Assembly (NCBI GenBank): GCA_020796225.1
Contig: CM036767.1
Coordinates: forward strand, 16,274,427 to 16,338,426
Origin: Arion vulgaris
Taxonomy: Eukaryota > Mollusca > Gastropoda > Stylommatophora > Arionidae
Direction of reading: 5' to 3'
Length of the DNA stretch: 64,000 nt
The notes beneath the pieces are model-generated. The model had not been told where the DNA came from. It saw only the letters and a program-made list of their open reading frames with translations, and made no database searches. How positions within the stretch are numbered: position 1 is the first letter of the stretch; each line of letters starts with the position of its first letter. The translations under genes were made by a program, and so were the position numbers. This document shows positions 13,323-25,450 of the stretch, in pieces.

Positions 13323-14613
13323 ATGGGTAGAATGATGATCGTGTTTAATCAGCGAACCCATCCATTCATCATCATCTTCCTTTGACATCTATGTGGACCT
13401 CAGCATCATGAATCTGTCCGGTTGCTAAAGCGTGAGTAACCAATAAGTCACGTATTTTAAAACCAGAGCCGAGAACACTACCCGCTTTGGCTATAAATCA
13501 ACGATATTATCTCGTTGGATTCACGACAATCGAAGTTCATGTTCAATTAAAATAAGCCGTAACTGTTGTCCTCCGTGTTGGTTTGGTCAACAAAGTCGAC
13601 CACGAAGTGACCTCTCCGTGACGCATGTCTGGGCAGTTTTTATGGAGTAGCTGAGTTGCCCAAGCGTCAACTACCCCTTCTCGACGTCGCTCATAGAGTC
13701 CAGAGAAGTGCAATCACGACGTCTGGTATCAGTTTGGTTGCAGGAGCTGCCAGTAGGGCATCACTTGATGCCTTTCCGTCTTAGGAGCTCCACTTTAGAT
13801 TTTCTGTTTGGGTTTACTCCCATAGCCGTTGCCTCTCCCGAGGCTCTCACAAGACGGTGGGGTTATTTTCTCGTAGCTGGGAGTCTGGTTCTGGGATATC
13901 AGGGTAAATCCACTTATATCACAAGTCTGGGGGAAATACCTCCTTCAATTAAAATCAAAAAACAAGAACGTGAGCAATAGGTGAATAACTGTAACAATGA
14001 AATTAAATGGGAAATAGTTAGAATGTTTGATTCAAAAAACAAACAAAAAACTTGTAGGTTTGGCTGTGAATGAACAATGATACTGATACTTCGAAATCTA
14101 CATTACGGAAAACTGTTGGGTGCAGTCGTCACCTTTTGGATGAATCATGGCGGAAGAAATGGCATTTGTGAGAGGACGCACCTAGTAGTTGCTAGAAGCA
14201 TGTATCTACGTGACGAGAGTAATGTAGGTTATGATATTGTATATCTGAATAAGACGTGGGACAATGTACAACACACAACAAGGAATGGCACTTAGTAGAT
14301 GGAAAGATAACTAGTACAAATGGACAGTGCTGGATAATAGTCCCCGCAGACAGTAGAAATAATAGACGTGTAAAATGCTGAACTAGTTTCCCAGTGCAGG
14401 CCAGAAAAAAAAAAACAATCACAGAAATGAGTGGCAATATATTGATGACTTGGATCGAGAAAAACCCTTCTCCAGTTCTTTCCAGTTCTACATATCCAAT
14501 AATGGACAATGCATGATACCACAATATAGTGGTGAATCAGTGACATCCAGTCGTTAGGAGAAGAGATACATGTTCCAGTCACAGTAACATGTGTACATGA
14601 TTATATACCTCCT
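13323..14613. other. JNK intron 2, unassigned
   Basis: About 1.3 kb without recognised similarity. The 13460-13960 part is less AT-rich than its surroundings, but its frames are short and unfamiliar. Confidence 0.35.
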
Positions 14614-15237
14614 GTTGTAGAATACGGAGGTTATGTTCTAGTCAAAACTACCATGTTTCCATTGACAAACTCTTGTTGTTGGTCACGTTTCTCCCTCCCA
14701 CGAATGATATTTGAGAAAGTGATAAACAACGTTGTAAAACGTTGTAGAATACGGAGGTTATGTTCTAGTCAAAACTACCATGTTTCCATTGACAAACTCT
14801 TGTTGTTGGTCACGTTTCTCCCTCCCACGAATGATATTTGAGAAAGTGATAAACAACGTTGTAAAACGTTGTAGAATACGGAGGTTATGTTCTAGTCAAA
14901 ACTACCATGTTTCCATTGACAAACTCTTGTTGTTGGTCACGTTTCTCCTCCACGAATGATATTTGAAAGTGATAAACAACGTTGTAAAACGTTGTAGAAT
15001 ACGGAGGTTATGTTCTAGTCAAAACTACCATGTTTCCATTGACAAACTCTTGTTGTTGGTCACGTTTCTCCCTCCCACGAATGATATTTGAGAAAGTGAC
15101 AAACAACGTTGTAAAACGTTGTAGAATACGGAGGTTATGTTCTAGTCAAAACTACCATGTTTCCATTGACAAACTCTTGTTGTTGGTCACGTTTCTCCTC
15201 CACGAATGATATTTGAGAAAGTGATAAACAACGTTGT
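14614..15237. repeat. 127-bp tandem repeat, five units
   Basis: Units start at 14614, 14741, 14868, 14991 and 15118 with GTTGTAGAATACGGAGGTTA. Periods are 127, 127, 123 and 127. Each unit ends in AGTGATAAACAACGTTGTA or its GTGACA variant, which is the seed of the 24-bp array that follows. Confidence 0.95.
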
Positions 15238-16197
15238 AGAGAAAGTGACAAACAACGTTGTAGAGAAAGTGACAAACAACGTTGTAGAGAAAGTGACAAA
15301 CAACGTTGTAGAGAAAGTGACAAACAACGTTGTAGAGAAAGTGACAAACAACGTTGTAGAGAAAGTGACAAACAACGTTGTAGAGAAAGTGACAAACAAC
15401 GTTGTAGAGAAAGTGACAAACAACGTTGTAGAGAAAGTGACAAACAACGTTGTAGAGAAAGTGACAAACAACGTTGTAGAGAAAGTGACAAACAACGTTG
15501 TAGAGAAAGTGACAAACAACGTTGTAGAGAAAGTGACAAACAACGTTGTAGAGAAAGTGACAAACAACGTTGTAGAGAAAGTGACAAACAACGTTGTAGA
15601 GAAAGTGACAAACAACGTTGTAGAGAAAGTGACAAACAACGTTGTAGAGAAAGTGACAAACAACGTTGTAGAGAAAGTGACAAACAACGTTGTAGAGAAA
15701 GTGACAAACAACGTTGTAGAGAAAGTGACAAACAACGTTGTAGAGAAAGTGACAAACAACGTTGTAGAGAAAGTGACAAACAACGTTGTAGAGAAAGTGA
15801 CAAACAACGTTGTAAGAAAGTGACAAACAACGTTGTAGAGAAAGTGACAAACAACGTTGTAGAGAAAGTGACAAACAACGTTGTAGAGAAAGTGACAAAC
15901 AACGTTGTAGAGAAAGTGACAAACAACGTTGTAGAGAAAGTGACAAACAACGTTGTAGAGAAAGTGACAAACAACGTTGTAGAGAAAGTGACAAACAACG
16001 TTGTAGAGAAAGTGACAAACAACGTTGTAGAGAAAGTGACAAACAACGTTGTAGAGAAAGTGACAAACAACGTTGTAGAGAAAGTGACAAACAACGTTGT
16101 AGAGAAAGTGACAAACAACGTTGTAGAGAAAGTGACAAACAACGTTGTAGAGAAAGTGACAAACAACGTTGTAGAGAAAGTGACAAACAACGTTGTA
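15215..16197. repeat. 24-bp satellite array, 41 units
   Basis: The array is 983 bp, exactly 41 units of 24 bp minus one base. The unit starts GAGAAAGTGACAAACAACG. Units 1-25 are 15215-15814, unit 26 lacks one G (15815-15837), and units 27-41 run to 16197. Unit 1 has GTGATA; the rest appear identical. Each holds the perfect palindrome ACAACGTTGT. Because 24 is a multiple of three, long frames stay open (one reads EKVTNNVV repeated), but these are repeat artefacts. Confidence 0.97.
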
Positions 16198-16729
16198 AAA
16201 CAGAACATCAATGGCGTGATGTGTCGCTGGGCGTTGCTGGATTTGTTGAGGCGGGAATCGAAGCACCTACGGACAAGTCCTGACTGCTATGATCATAGTC
16301 CTCAAATAACTGATAATCAGCTTTTTCTTTACTATTCCAGTTGTATCAGAGGAATTAATGCGTTATTAATAATGACATGTTTAAAACATAAGTGTTCAAA
16401 TCATATGTTAAAGACATACATGGACAACATATAACCATGTTTTACTCTTCTATTTACATATCAAATATATGACGAATACTAATTGCCATTTTCTTACTAT
16501 TGCTACATGTTCCCAGCAGAAATTACTGATGAATGTCTTTTTCGTTCAAATCTATTTCAAGGAGGTGCTTCATTAGCTGTTAGTGTTGGACAGTATAAAG
16601 AAATCCTTCCTGTAGTCAATGAAGCATACATAGATACTTTGTCTACCCTGCCTATTTGTCTCAGTAAATATACATCATTGCATTACTGTTGATTATAATA
16701 ACAAAACAGCAGATTCATACAAAATGCAA
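16198..16729. other. JNK intron 2, unassigned
   Basis: No recognised element or coding similarity. Confidence 0.4.
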
Positions 16730-17341
16730 CATCACAGTAACTGGGACTGAACTAAGACAAGTACCGCAATTTAAATACTTCAAAGTCCCGGTAACATCAG
16801 ATGACAGATAAGAAATAAAGAGCAGAATATGGCAGGAGAAAGCAACGTTTCAGAAAATGAGAAGCATTATACGCAACAAGTCATTGTCAGTTGAGATCAG
16901 AATGAGAGTTATACAGTGCTACATAGAACCAATACTGACATACGGGTACGAGTCATGGACAATAAACAATCAGATCGAAAAATATCTGAGGGCCACCGAG
17001 ATGTGGTTTTACAGAAGAATGATGAGAATCCCATGGACTGCTAAAATGACTAATGTGGAGGTGCGGAATGAGGTCAAGACAGAGAGAAATCGTATCATCA
17101 ATATAAGAAAGAAGCAATCATAATTTTTCGGGCATGTGATGAGGGCACATTGTAACAACCGGTGAAATCGAGGAGAGACGAGACAGAGGTAGACAGAGAG
17201 AAAATTGTGGATAGCCTAACTTCATGGCACGGAAGAGCGTCAACATCTGAAATGATAGCAAACACCAGAGACAGAGATTTGTGGAGATCCATGATCGCCT
17301 ACACCAGTCGGCACGACACCTGATGATGATGATGATGATCA
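16730..17341 (+). mobile_element. RTE-like LINE C-terminus, (TGA)n-tailed family
   Basis: Reads VIQCYIEPILTYGYESWT, then EMWFYRRMMRIPWTAKMTN and IINIRKKQS before a stop. Later frames give GHVMRAH and SWHGRAS-like text. It ends in TGATGATGATGATGATG at 17322-17338. It is the best copy of a family also present at 26597-26890 and 59690-61530. Confidence 0.8.
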
Positions 17342-17984
17342 TAACAAAACACTTGATATTGACGATAACACCAATCAACAATTACAACATATAAATGACA
17401 CATAATTACGCAAATGAAATAAAACTCCCGCCTCTCCACAGGGAATATGAAACAAATAAAAGATGAGCATCAATACCTTAGAAAAACAACTTGATCTACA
17501 AATGAGGAGGATACACTTATGTTTCCATCAATAATGTGCTATTTGCGAACTTACATCAGTAAATGTGTATTTCTTAACATTAAAACAATTCAATCATCGA
17601 TAAAGAACATGCATAGAAGAATGCCGCATTCAGAAACCCACAGTCTGCATAATTGTTCATTACACACAATTTCAACGTCAAAGCAAACATAAGACTTCTG
17701 CATGGAACATTTTGTGTGTATTGACTCTTTGTAACAGTTAAAGAAAGCGCCATCAAATTTAGTATTTACAAATGCAATTTTTTTTTAATAGTGGGTGTGC
17801 ACCAGTGCCTATTATATTACAATATAATTTATTTATTTTTTAAATAAATTTATCAAGTTTGATATTTGAGTGGTTCAGTCTAACTACAAGGCGAGCTTGC
17901 TTCTCTCTTTGTCTTGTCCCGAGTGTAAAGACAGAAGAATAGTCTTCCTATGGGGGTTTAAATCTCACATCTGCGAGACATGCA
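17342..17984. other. JNK intron 2, unassigned AT-rich
   Basis: AT-rich with several A and T runs. A weak tRNA-like stretch (GAGTGGTTCAGTCTAACTAC) at about 17867 was not convincing. Confidence 0.35.
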
Positions 17985-18445
17985 CAATCAATCATCATCA
18001 TCAAATAGCGTGTCCCGAGCAGAACTTGGCCACTCTAACAGTCCTTTTGAATTGATATCTCGCATATGTCAGATGTGCCGCCTCTGCAGACGACATGCTC
18101 AAATCATCAGTTAAATTCTGAATCCATCTTCTCCGTGGTCTTCCTTTCCTCATCTTTGCCTGGATGCTCCCTTCCATAATGATCTTCTCCCATCCTTCAT
18201 GTCTACATGTCCAAAATACTATAATTTCTCATTCTTAATTGTAGCATCTGCCAGTTATCTTGAATTTTAAGTTCTTTCTGTATAGATCTAATTGTTCTCT
18301 TCTTTGTCCACGCTATACGGATGACTCTTCTGTAACACTTATATTCCAAATCACATATATGTTTTTCCATTGCCTTGTTAAATGTTCATGCTTCACAACC
18401 ATACTTTGCCTTTGGGAATATGTATGCTCTTAGTTATCAATCATA
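17985..18445 (-). mobile_element. RTE-like LINE 3' fragment, second family
   Basis: Minus-strand frames give CYRRVIRIAWTKKRTI, LKIQDNWQMLQLRMRNY and EHPGKDEERKTTEKMDSEF. The 3' end is (GAT)n on that strand (AATCATCATCATCAAA at 17990). Homologous to 5556-6115. Confidence 0.7.
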
Positions 18446-18547
18446 GTCCACCCTTGTTGTTTCTAACTGCACTAGAACATAGTGTCATTAAATATAGACG
18501 GGCACTAGACTTGCGTGGTGCTACAAAAATAGATAGCCATAAACAGG

Positions 18548-18625
18548 AGCAAACTGTTAGTGTTATCAAATGAAAGTCGATATCGATCAATTAAGCATTC
18601 ACGGCCTAGTCACTAGATGCTAAAT
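18548..18625. repeat. Short dispersed repeat, about 70 bp
   Basis: GTTATCAAATGAAAGTCGAT to CCTAGTCACTAGATGC is the reverse complement of the segment inserted in SINE A at 13147-13215. Confidence 0.65.
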
Positions 18626-19305
18626 AGCATTAACTCGTCTCACCTTCATACGCAATATGAGCAGCCGAAAAGCATGACGTTACGGTCAATGACAATGAAC
18701 AAGAATACAGTATGCGGGTGCAGATATTCTACACGTTGACACTAATCAGCGATATGTAAATATTTAACACTGCGCACACTCGGACAGAATGTGAAAATAT
18801 AAAACAAAAGATCGCTAATGATATGCTGGTCTCTCGGGAGCTACCAAGCTGGGTTACAGAAGACGGATACCCATGATGAGTCGACAGCCTCTCGAGACAG
18901 AAATAGCTTAAACCCCACCTAAAAAAGCTCAACTATTAGTCTTCCCGTGAAAATTTAGTGTATTTGGACAACAACCATAACGAATTTGTTGGGTGCGAGC
19001 GAAGAAGGCATCAATATCAAATGTCATCACATGGTTGGTTATTCGTGCGGAGATTTTAATAATGACTGCGTGTCTTTGGATGAGGGGCAATGAAAGTAGG
19101 ACGACTACTGTAGTAAAACTGGGGCTATGAGAGGGGGGAGGAGTGGTAGTGACTCCGGAAGATAAACATTGTTGCTAGCGTTTAAAATGTTGACTTTGTA
19201 ACAGTACTAACTCTACTGATGCTAAGTCATGATGTGACAAACTCTCTTCCTCGCTAAACTACTTTACCCAACTATGCGAGTCTAGTGGCATTATGTAGAT
19301 TTCAT
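18626..19305. other. JNK intron 2, unassigned
   Basis: No recognised element. Confidence 0.35.
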
Positions 19306-19505
19306 GAGCCACTTGACCAAGTCAATAAATGAACCACTTGATCAAGTCAATAAATGAACCACTTGACCAAGTCAATAAATGAACCACTTGACCAAGTCAA
19401 TAAATGAACCACTTGATCAAGTCAATAAATGAACCACTTGATCAAGTCAATAAATGAACCACTTGACCAAGTCAACACATGAACCACTTGATCAAGTTTA
19501 CACTC
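19306..19505. repeat. 25-bp tandem repeat, eight units
   Basis: Units beginning GAACCACTTGAYCAAGTCAA start every 25 bp from 19306 to 19481. The central Y is C,T,C,C,T,T,C,T across the eight units. T makes the perfect palindrome ACTTGATCAAGT. Confidence 0.95.
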
Positions 19506-19745
19506 GAACCACTCTACTCAGCAATTCTCATAACCACTTTCCGAATCAGACACAAAAGGATTGTGTTCCCGAGGTTCCACAATTTAGGAAAGCAATTGAC
19601 CCTTCTACCTCCTGCATGCTTGGTGTTATAAATGTAAAATGACAGACATTTTACACCCTACGTTCTGCAAAAAGTACGAGACATTTCCAATGTAGTTTTG
19701 GCCATCTATAAAGTTATCTGTATCTCCGCTCTAATATTCCATATT

Positions 19746-20001
19746 ACCCGTTTGGTGCCGGGACCCGCAAGGGAAGCAAAGAATAGTAACACTGCGACCA
19801 CAAGGCATGTCGTAAGAGGCGATTGAGGTAGGGGTCTAGGAAAGATACCCTAGTCAATAAAAAGCATCGCAGAAATTGGATGTGCTGTCCTACTTGTAGG
19901 CGCATAACTGGCACAACATACAATCGCTCTTAGGATCAGATCACATACAAATCACACAGAGTGGTTAACAAGTGGTCGATATGGAGCGTTTAAAGAAGAA
20001 A
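19746..20001 (+). mobile_element. SINE A copy
   Basis: CCCGTTTGGTGCCGGGACCC to GTCGATATGGAGCGTTTAAAG; all conserved SINE A segments are present in order. Confidence 0.8.
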
Positions 20002-21262
20002 TATTCCATACCGGATGGTAAGTCAATATTTGATAATCGCCGGCGAAGTCCTGAAAATTCAACAAATCATTCATCTATAATTATCACGCCTTGTTAGGTT
20101 TACTGATCAGATAGGCTTTTCTATGAGATGCGGTACAATTCAACTGCCTCAAATTATTGGAGTGGCTTGTTCTCCAGAACAATGACCGTTACGCTGACCA
20201 TGAATTGCTGCTGTTCGATCGAACCGTACGACCTGAGGCGGCAATCATAGCTCTGTGGATTACGGCGGTTCACAGTTCGAAAACCCGGCTGTGAACACGT
20301 GGAATTCACCAGGAAGTCTAGCATCCCATGTTATTACCAACACAATCGATTCACACACACACAGACATATTACTTCTGGAGCAGTGACGAGTGAATATCG
20401 ACCACCATCACTACCTCCACTAGTTTAATCAGGTCATTGAATAAGGCGTACTGTTGGAATACTGATTGCCTGTTGATTACTTTAAAAAAAATGTGGCACC
20501 TCATCTGACGTCATAACGATGCCGAAAAGATGGGAGAGAAGAACATTGATTTGAAGTCTGTAGAAATCTAGCAGAAGTACCCCACACCTTACGCTGATTC
20601 GCTGTACGAGATCGTGTGTTGGATAAATTATTGAGAGAGGTTGAACTATCAAAAAGGGCTGAACTGTTCAGCCCACACCGTCACACTACTAATTAATTGG
20701 TATTTATTTATTTATGTAAATTAATTAATCTAATTTTTTTGCTTAGCGAGGTATGAGGATGGAATGTGTTACCGCTATAATTGTTCAATTCAACGCTAGC
20801 AAATCACCCACGTCTCAGATACAAAAAAACTTTCGTGACAATAACAATCCAATTTTGCGCATGAATTCCTAGATCTGCGCGTGCCAGCATGTTTTCTACA
20901 AATCGAACATGACGTGGACAGCAATGTGCAAGAATGCCAAATGTAAATCACCAAAAGTAAAAAAAAAATATTTGTTTTGCGTAAGTAGGATAAAATATTG
21001 CGTGTATGTGAAACATTCTTATAACCATTGTTTCTCGTTTGACCATTTCAGTATCATCCCGAATGATATAGTGTAACTAACTTCCCATGCTCATTTTCAA
21101 ACAAACGGACAATATAAAAATATTTTTAATAAGCAAAAGTACTAGGATCGTGGTCAGTTACATTCAGGAAACTCCAGTTGATAGATCTGTAGAGACCTGC
21201 CTTGATGAGATAGGTAAGCAACTAACAACATTTGCCGCCATTATTAAAAAAAGACTAACTAA
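20002..21262. other. JNK intron 2, unassigned
   Basis: No recognised element. A near-perfect hairpin GGGCTGAACTGTTCAGCCC lies at 20656-20674. Confidence 0.35.
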
Positions 21263-21396
21263 AGCGATGATTTATTATGGAAGACCGAGCTGAGTATACG
21301 AACAATCTCAAGCGATGATTTCTAATGGAAGACCGAGCTGAGTATACGAACAATCTCAAGCGATGATTTCTAATGGAAGACCGAGCTGAGTATACG
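21263..21396. repeat. 48-bp tandem repeat, 2.8 units
   Basis: Units starting AGCGATGATTTCTAATGGAA at 21263 (with TATTATGG variant), 21311 and 21359. The last is cut after GAGTATACGG. Confidence 0.9.
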
Positions 21397-21424
21397 GAAC
21401 TAATACTCATCAATCGTTATTTGT

Positions 21425-21862
21425 ATATGTATACGATCTATTGATTGATAGCGCCATCATCACTTTCACTTCGGTGTGTAACCATGTGTGCTCCGATCTC
21501 TTTCTTACACAGGAAGATTTCAGCTGCAGTGCCCAAACTCCGTAATATCGACGAGGTTCCCTGATGTAATTTTGAAGATGGTGAAGATATTTTTGTAGAC
21601 ATTTTATTTTACTCTTTTCTAATGAATTTTGCCCGGACAGCGGCTTTCCAGCCTGTTCTTTTCGATTTTGAACTGCCAAGGGTTATTTTACGTGCTCAAA
21701 TTGAACACGGGACCTACGTTTTATTGTCCGTCTCCGATAGGACTAGGAACTCGATCTCACCTACACTGAGATCAGGGATCTCTGGAAAATATCCAGATGG
21801 CTCCATGAGGGAGCGAACCTAGTATCTTTGACACGAGTACCTAACCTCTACGCCAGAGACCC
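21425..21862 (-). mobile_element. SINE F, full length
   Basis: The tail TTGATTGATA lies on the left. The head on the right reads, on the minus strand, TCTGGCGTAGAGGTTAGGTA (A-box-like) and CTAGGTTCGCTCCC (B-box-like), a tRNA-derived promoter region. Confidence 0.7.
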
Positions 21863-22125
21863 TCAATGCGATCTATGCTCCAACGATTTTTGCTGTGAAT
21901 CCCTTCCAGGAACACACTACTGTTACAGAGAATAATCACAGTGCCTGTATACCGTATGGAGATTAGCGTGATATGAAGATCGAACCCAAACAAAACGCAA
22001 GCCGAAATAGAATGTGTGGAACAGACATGAGAAAATGTCGTAGCTTCGTTGAAAGCTAGCAGTACAAAGTACTTAAGCTATAATGGTTCAAATCACAGTG
22101 ATTTATACGTAGTTACATTATACTA

Positions 22126-22335
22126 GTGGATCGACTGGCGAAATGGATTAGAGCGCGGATTCCATACAGGAGACCCGGGTTCAATCTACGGTAAGGTCAT
22201 TGAGTTTTTTTTCTGCCGAGGGCATAAAGAAAAACATCATAACCTGAACAGTTTCGCATCGACTGCACTAGCCATGCGGCCATTAAATTCCACATGCTCA
22301 TGTCTCTCCTGTCCTACACCGCCCAAAAAGCGGTA
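22126..22335 (+). mobile_element. SINE I, tRNA-derived, single copy here
   Basis: TGGCGAAATGGATTAGAGCG (A-box-like) and CCGGGTTCAATCTACGG (B-box-like) are 30-35 bp apart, as in tRNA genes. About 140 bp of unrelated body follows. No acceptor stem closes, so this is not a functional tRNA. Confidence 0.5.
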
Positions 22336-22422
22336 TTTCAGGCAGTAGCTATATTTTGTTTTCTTATAACATTATACTAGAGCGAACGATGAAAACGAAT
22401 TGTACGTTACAAGTCATTGGTT

Positions 22423-22518
22423 CATTGTCTCCCTTACCAAAGAGTGCATTGTCTCCCTTACCAAAGAGTGCATTGTCTCCCTTACCAAAAAGTACATTGT
22501 CTCCCTTACCAAGAGTGT
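22423..22518. repeat. 24-bp tandem repeat, four units
   Basis: CATTGTCTCCCTTACCAAAG begins units at 22423, 22447, 22471 and 22495. Confidence 0.9.
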
Positions 22519-22577
22519 AATTTGTATAATTCAAGATATCAGGCGATAACTTTGTTTTTAGATACCCCCCCACCCCC

Positions 22578-22842
22578 ACCGTGTAGTGCCGGTGCTTGCA
22601 AGGGAAGCAAAGAATAGTACCACTGCAACTTACAAGGCATGTCGTAAGAGGCGACTGATTTAGGACCTAGGAAAGCTACCCTAGTAAAAAAAAAAGCATC
22701 GCAGAAATCGGAGGTACTGGCCTACGTGTAGTCGCATAACTGGCACAACGTACAATCGCTCTTAGCCTCAGATTACATATAAATCACACAGAGTGGTTAA
22801 TAAGTGGTCGATATGGAGCGTTCGAAGAAGAAGAAGAAGATA
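22578..22842 (+). mobile_element. SINE A copy
   Basis: CCGTGTAGTGCCGGTGCTTG to GGAGCGTTCGAAGAAGAAG. AGATA[C/G]CCC flanks both sides as a likely target duplication. Confidence 0.8.
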
Positions 22843-22849
22843 GCCCCGA

Positions 22850-23140
22850 TGTAATAGCAAACAGAATTCTTATAGAAGAGAATTAGACAACAATCAATAC
22901 AGCTGGAAACTGAAGAGAGAAAACGTAGATGGGTATATCATCACATTGTATAGGAACAGATCAATTATATAGACACACAACTGCACTGGATCGATATCAA
23001 GAATGAAAGAGAAGACCTGGAAGACTGAATGACAATAGAAGAGACTAGATAAACAAGAAATTCATGGAAGGAGCTAAGAAGGGTACAACATTGGAAGTGG
23101 TGCACTAACTAATGAAAGGCAATATAAGATAAGAGGCGAT
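22850..23140 (+). mobile_element. RTE-like LINE 3' scrap
   Basis: Translation in one frame gives ETEERKRRWVYHHIV and NSWKELRRVQHW with stops, matching the layout of the LINE C-terminal GHTLRK and TWRR region. Heavily worn. Confidence 0.45.
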
Positions 23141-23267
23141 GATGAAGACCACTGTCTGCTAAGGCAAGACTGCAAGACTGATCTAACGGTCGCTATTATG
23201 TGTTAGCAAATGAGGTTATGGGGAAGTCGCAATTATACATTTAACCATTTTTCTTGAAAATCGTAAT

Positions 23268-23520
23268 TTCTTCTTCGAAAGCTCCACAGCGACCACCTGT
23301 TAACCACTCTGTGTGATGTGTATGTGATCTGAGCCTAAGAGCGATTTGCATTGTTCCAGTTATGCGCCAACAAGTAGGCCAGCATATCCTATTTCTACCA
23401 CGCTTTTTATTTACTAGGAAGCTTCCTACACCCCTACCTCCGTCGCCTCTTATGACATGCTTTGTAAGTTGCAGTGTTACTATTCTTTGCTCCTTTCGAA
23501 CCCCGACAACACACTAGCGA
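23268..23520 (-). mobile_element. SINE A copy
   Basis: TTCTTCTTCGAAAGCTCCAC to CCCCGACAACACACTAGCG. Confidence 0.75.
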
Positions 23521-23576
23521 TATATTCATATAATACTATTAGTTTTCGGAAGGATATTTTTAACCACACTTTATTG

Positions 23577-23782
23577 CCCGCGTGCCCAGCGTGTTTGTAG
23601 CGCGTTGGACTACGGGTGACAAGTCCTCTGCATGTACGGGTTCAACTCCGCGGACTGGCAAAAAAGCTACAGGTTCCCCAGATTTACGGTGTTCGTGGCA
23701 CCGAACCGAAGGGTTACGATGTCCATGACACCGAGCCGAAGAGCTTTCAGCTCAAGTGCTTCTGGATCGAAAAATTAAAAAA
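23577..23782 (+). mobile_element. SINE J, tRNA-derived
   Basis: A 77-nt tRNA-like head (23584-23660) has GCCCAGC at the 5' side, GGGTTCAACTCCG as B box and CTGGCA at the 3' side. A body with CACCGAACCGAAGGGTTACG and GCTCAAGTGCTTCTGGATCG follows. Second copy at 37660-37862. Confidence 0.75.
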
Positions 23783-24322
23783 ATAAAAATAAATAACAAC
23801 CACACTTTATTCAGGTCAACACAGTGTTTGTCTATCAAAAGAGTGGTCGCCACTTCTAACTTATTCTTCACTCAAATACAACTCCGGATAATATGTGCCA
23901 GGCTAGAATTGTATATTAAATATCGTGCGAGGAGGTTTGTGTGCTTCTATTTACATTTATAGTACTGCATATAAAAGACTCCTGTATCGATTACACACCC
24001 AACCAGCACTAACAAAATGGCAGGTGGGGATAAAAAAAACAAATTGATGTAGGCGTGCGAGGAAAAATGGAAATAGCTTCTGACTTGACTTCTGGCTTCA
24101 TCTGGACGCGAACAGTAAATATCTGTCATCTGACAACAATGAAAGAAATGTCGCTGGTTTGACCGATATGATTAGGGTATTTGTCTTCTGATAGAGAGGC
24201 GTAGATGTGTACATGGGGGGTTTCTATAAGAATAACATGATGATTTGAGTTGTGAATTTCTCCCAGGACAATCTCTACACATCTGGGTAGAATAGAAACC
24301 ACGAATTGTGTACCTGCGTCTC
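23783..24322. other. JNK intron 2, unassigned
   Basis: No recognised element. Confidence 0.35.
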
Positions 24323-24325
24323 GCC

Positions 24326-24585
24326 CGTGTGGTGGCGGGTTCCGTAAGGGGAAACAAAGAATAGTACCACTGCTACCTACAAGGCATGTCGTTAGAGGCG
24401 ACTGATGTTAGGACCTAGGGAAGCTACCTAGTAAATAAAAAGCATTGCAGAAATCGGATGTTAGGCCTACTTGTAGGCGCATAACTGGCACAACGTACAA
24501 TCACTTTTAGGCTCAGATCACATACAAATCACAGAGAGTGGTTAACAAGTGGTCGATATGGAGCCTTCGAAGAAGAAGAAGAGAA
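24326..24585 (+). mobile_element. SINE A copy
   Basis: CGCCCGTGTGGTGGCGGGTT to GGAGCCTTCGAAGAAGAAG. Confidence 0.8.
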
Positions 24586-24599
24586 GAAGCACCTGCGTC

Positions 24600-24905
24600 T
24601 ACTGGATACTATAACTTTCCATCGTGTTTTACCTTCTTTCTTTTGTCCTTCTCTGCTTTTTTTGCCTTTAGGCGTAGACGGTTTAAGTGATGATCGGTTT
24701 CCGAGATAGTGCACGCTCGGTCGCTTGATATGCGAGTTTTAAGATGTCTGTCATTCTATAAACATATCTTTTTCTTGGTATGACCCTTCCTCTTCATGAT
24801 TCCATTTTCAGGTTGTACGCTCTTGCAACATTCGGGTTCATTCTCACCAAGCGGCCAAGCCATTTGAGCATGTTTTTCAATTCAAGAGACTCGCGTTTTA
24901 TCATA
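24600..24905 (-). mobile_element. Possible LINE C-terminal fragment
   Basis: Minus-strand reading KHAQMAWPLGENEPE and ENGIMKRKGHTKKKI resembles the C-terminal GHV-region of LINE proteins, but no long match supports it. Confidence 0.3.
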
Positions 24906-25157
24906 TATGGTATATTATGGTAGTTCTGCTAAACGACTGGTTTAGTCAAATATTTATTCAACAAAAACGCGGAAGAAAATGGTAGAACAAGAATTTAAAG
25001 AAATGAACATTGATGCAACACAATGATACATAGGACGACCAAATATAGAGAAGAATTGTGTTATTTGCTGCTACCCTACGCGCCAGGGGTATCACAGGCT
25101 AGAGTTAGAAACATACGTGAATTGACAACATAAAAGGTAGATAGACTGGTATCAAAC

Positions 25158-25450
25158 CGACACAAAATGCCCTTATCAGGCAGCATCAAACGACACAAAA
25201 TGCCCTTATCAGGCAGCCCCAAACCGAGACAAAATGCCCTTATCAGGCAGCACCCAAACGACACAAAATGCCCTTATCAGGGCAGCCAACCACACAAATC
25301 CTATCGGGACACAAAACACAATGCCCTTGTCAGGCAGCACACCGATCAACACTAAATGCCCCTATCAGGCAGACACAGATCAACACAAAATGCCATTATC
25401 AGGCAGCAAACAGATCAAACCAAATGTCCTTATTAGGACAGAACAGACAG
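25158..25450. repeat. About 34-bp minisatellite, nine to ten units
   Basis: ACAAAATGCCCTTATCAGGC recurs with variable spacers of AACC and CAAACG type. Divergence rises toward the right end. Confidence 0.9.

Noticed and set aside
14614..16197. CRISPR array
   Set aside because: Repeats are directly adjacent without unique spacers, and the context is an animal intron.
15135..16434. Repeat proteins of 200-360 residues on both strands
   Set aside because: They arise only from the 24-bp satellite period being a multiple of three; there is no codon bias, domain or splice context.
23584..23660. Functional tRNA gene
   Set aside because: Same length as a tRNA, but the acceptor needs a bulge and the whole unit with its body is repeated at 37660.
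24600..24905. Host gene exon
   Set aside because: Lys-rich reading resembles worn LINE C-terminus more than a host exon, and no splice sites frame it.
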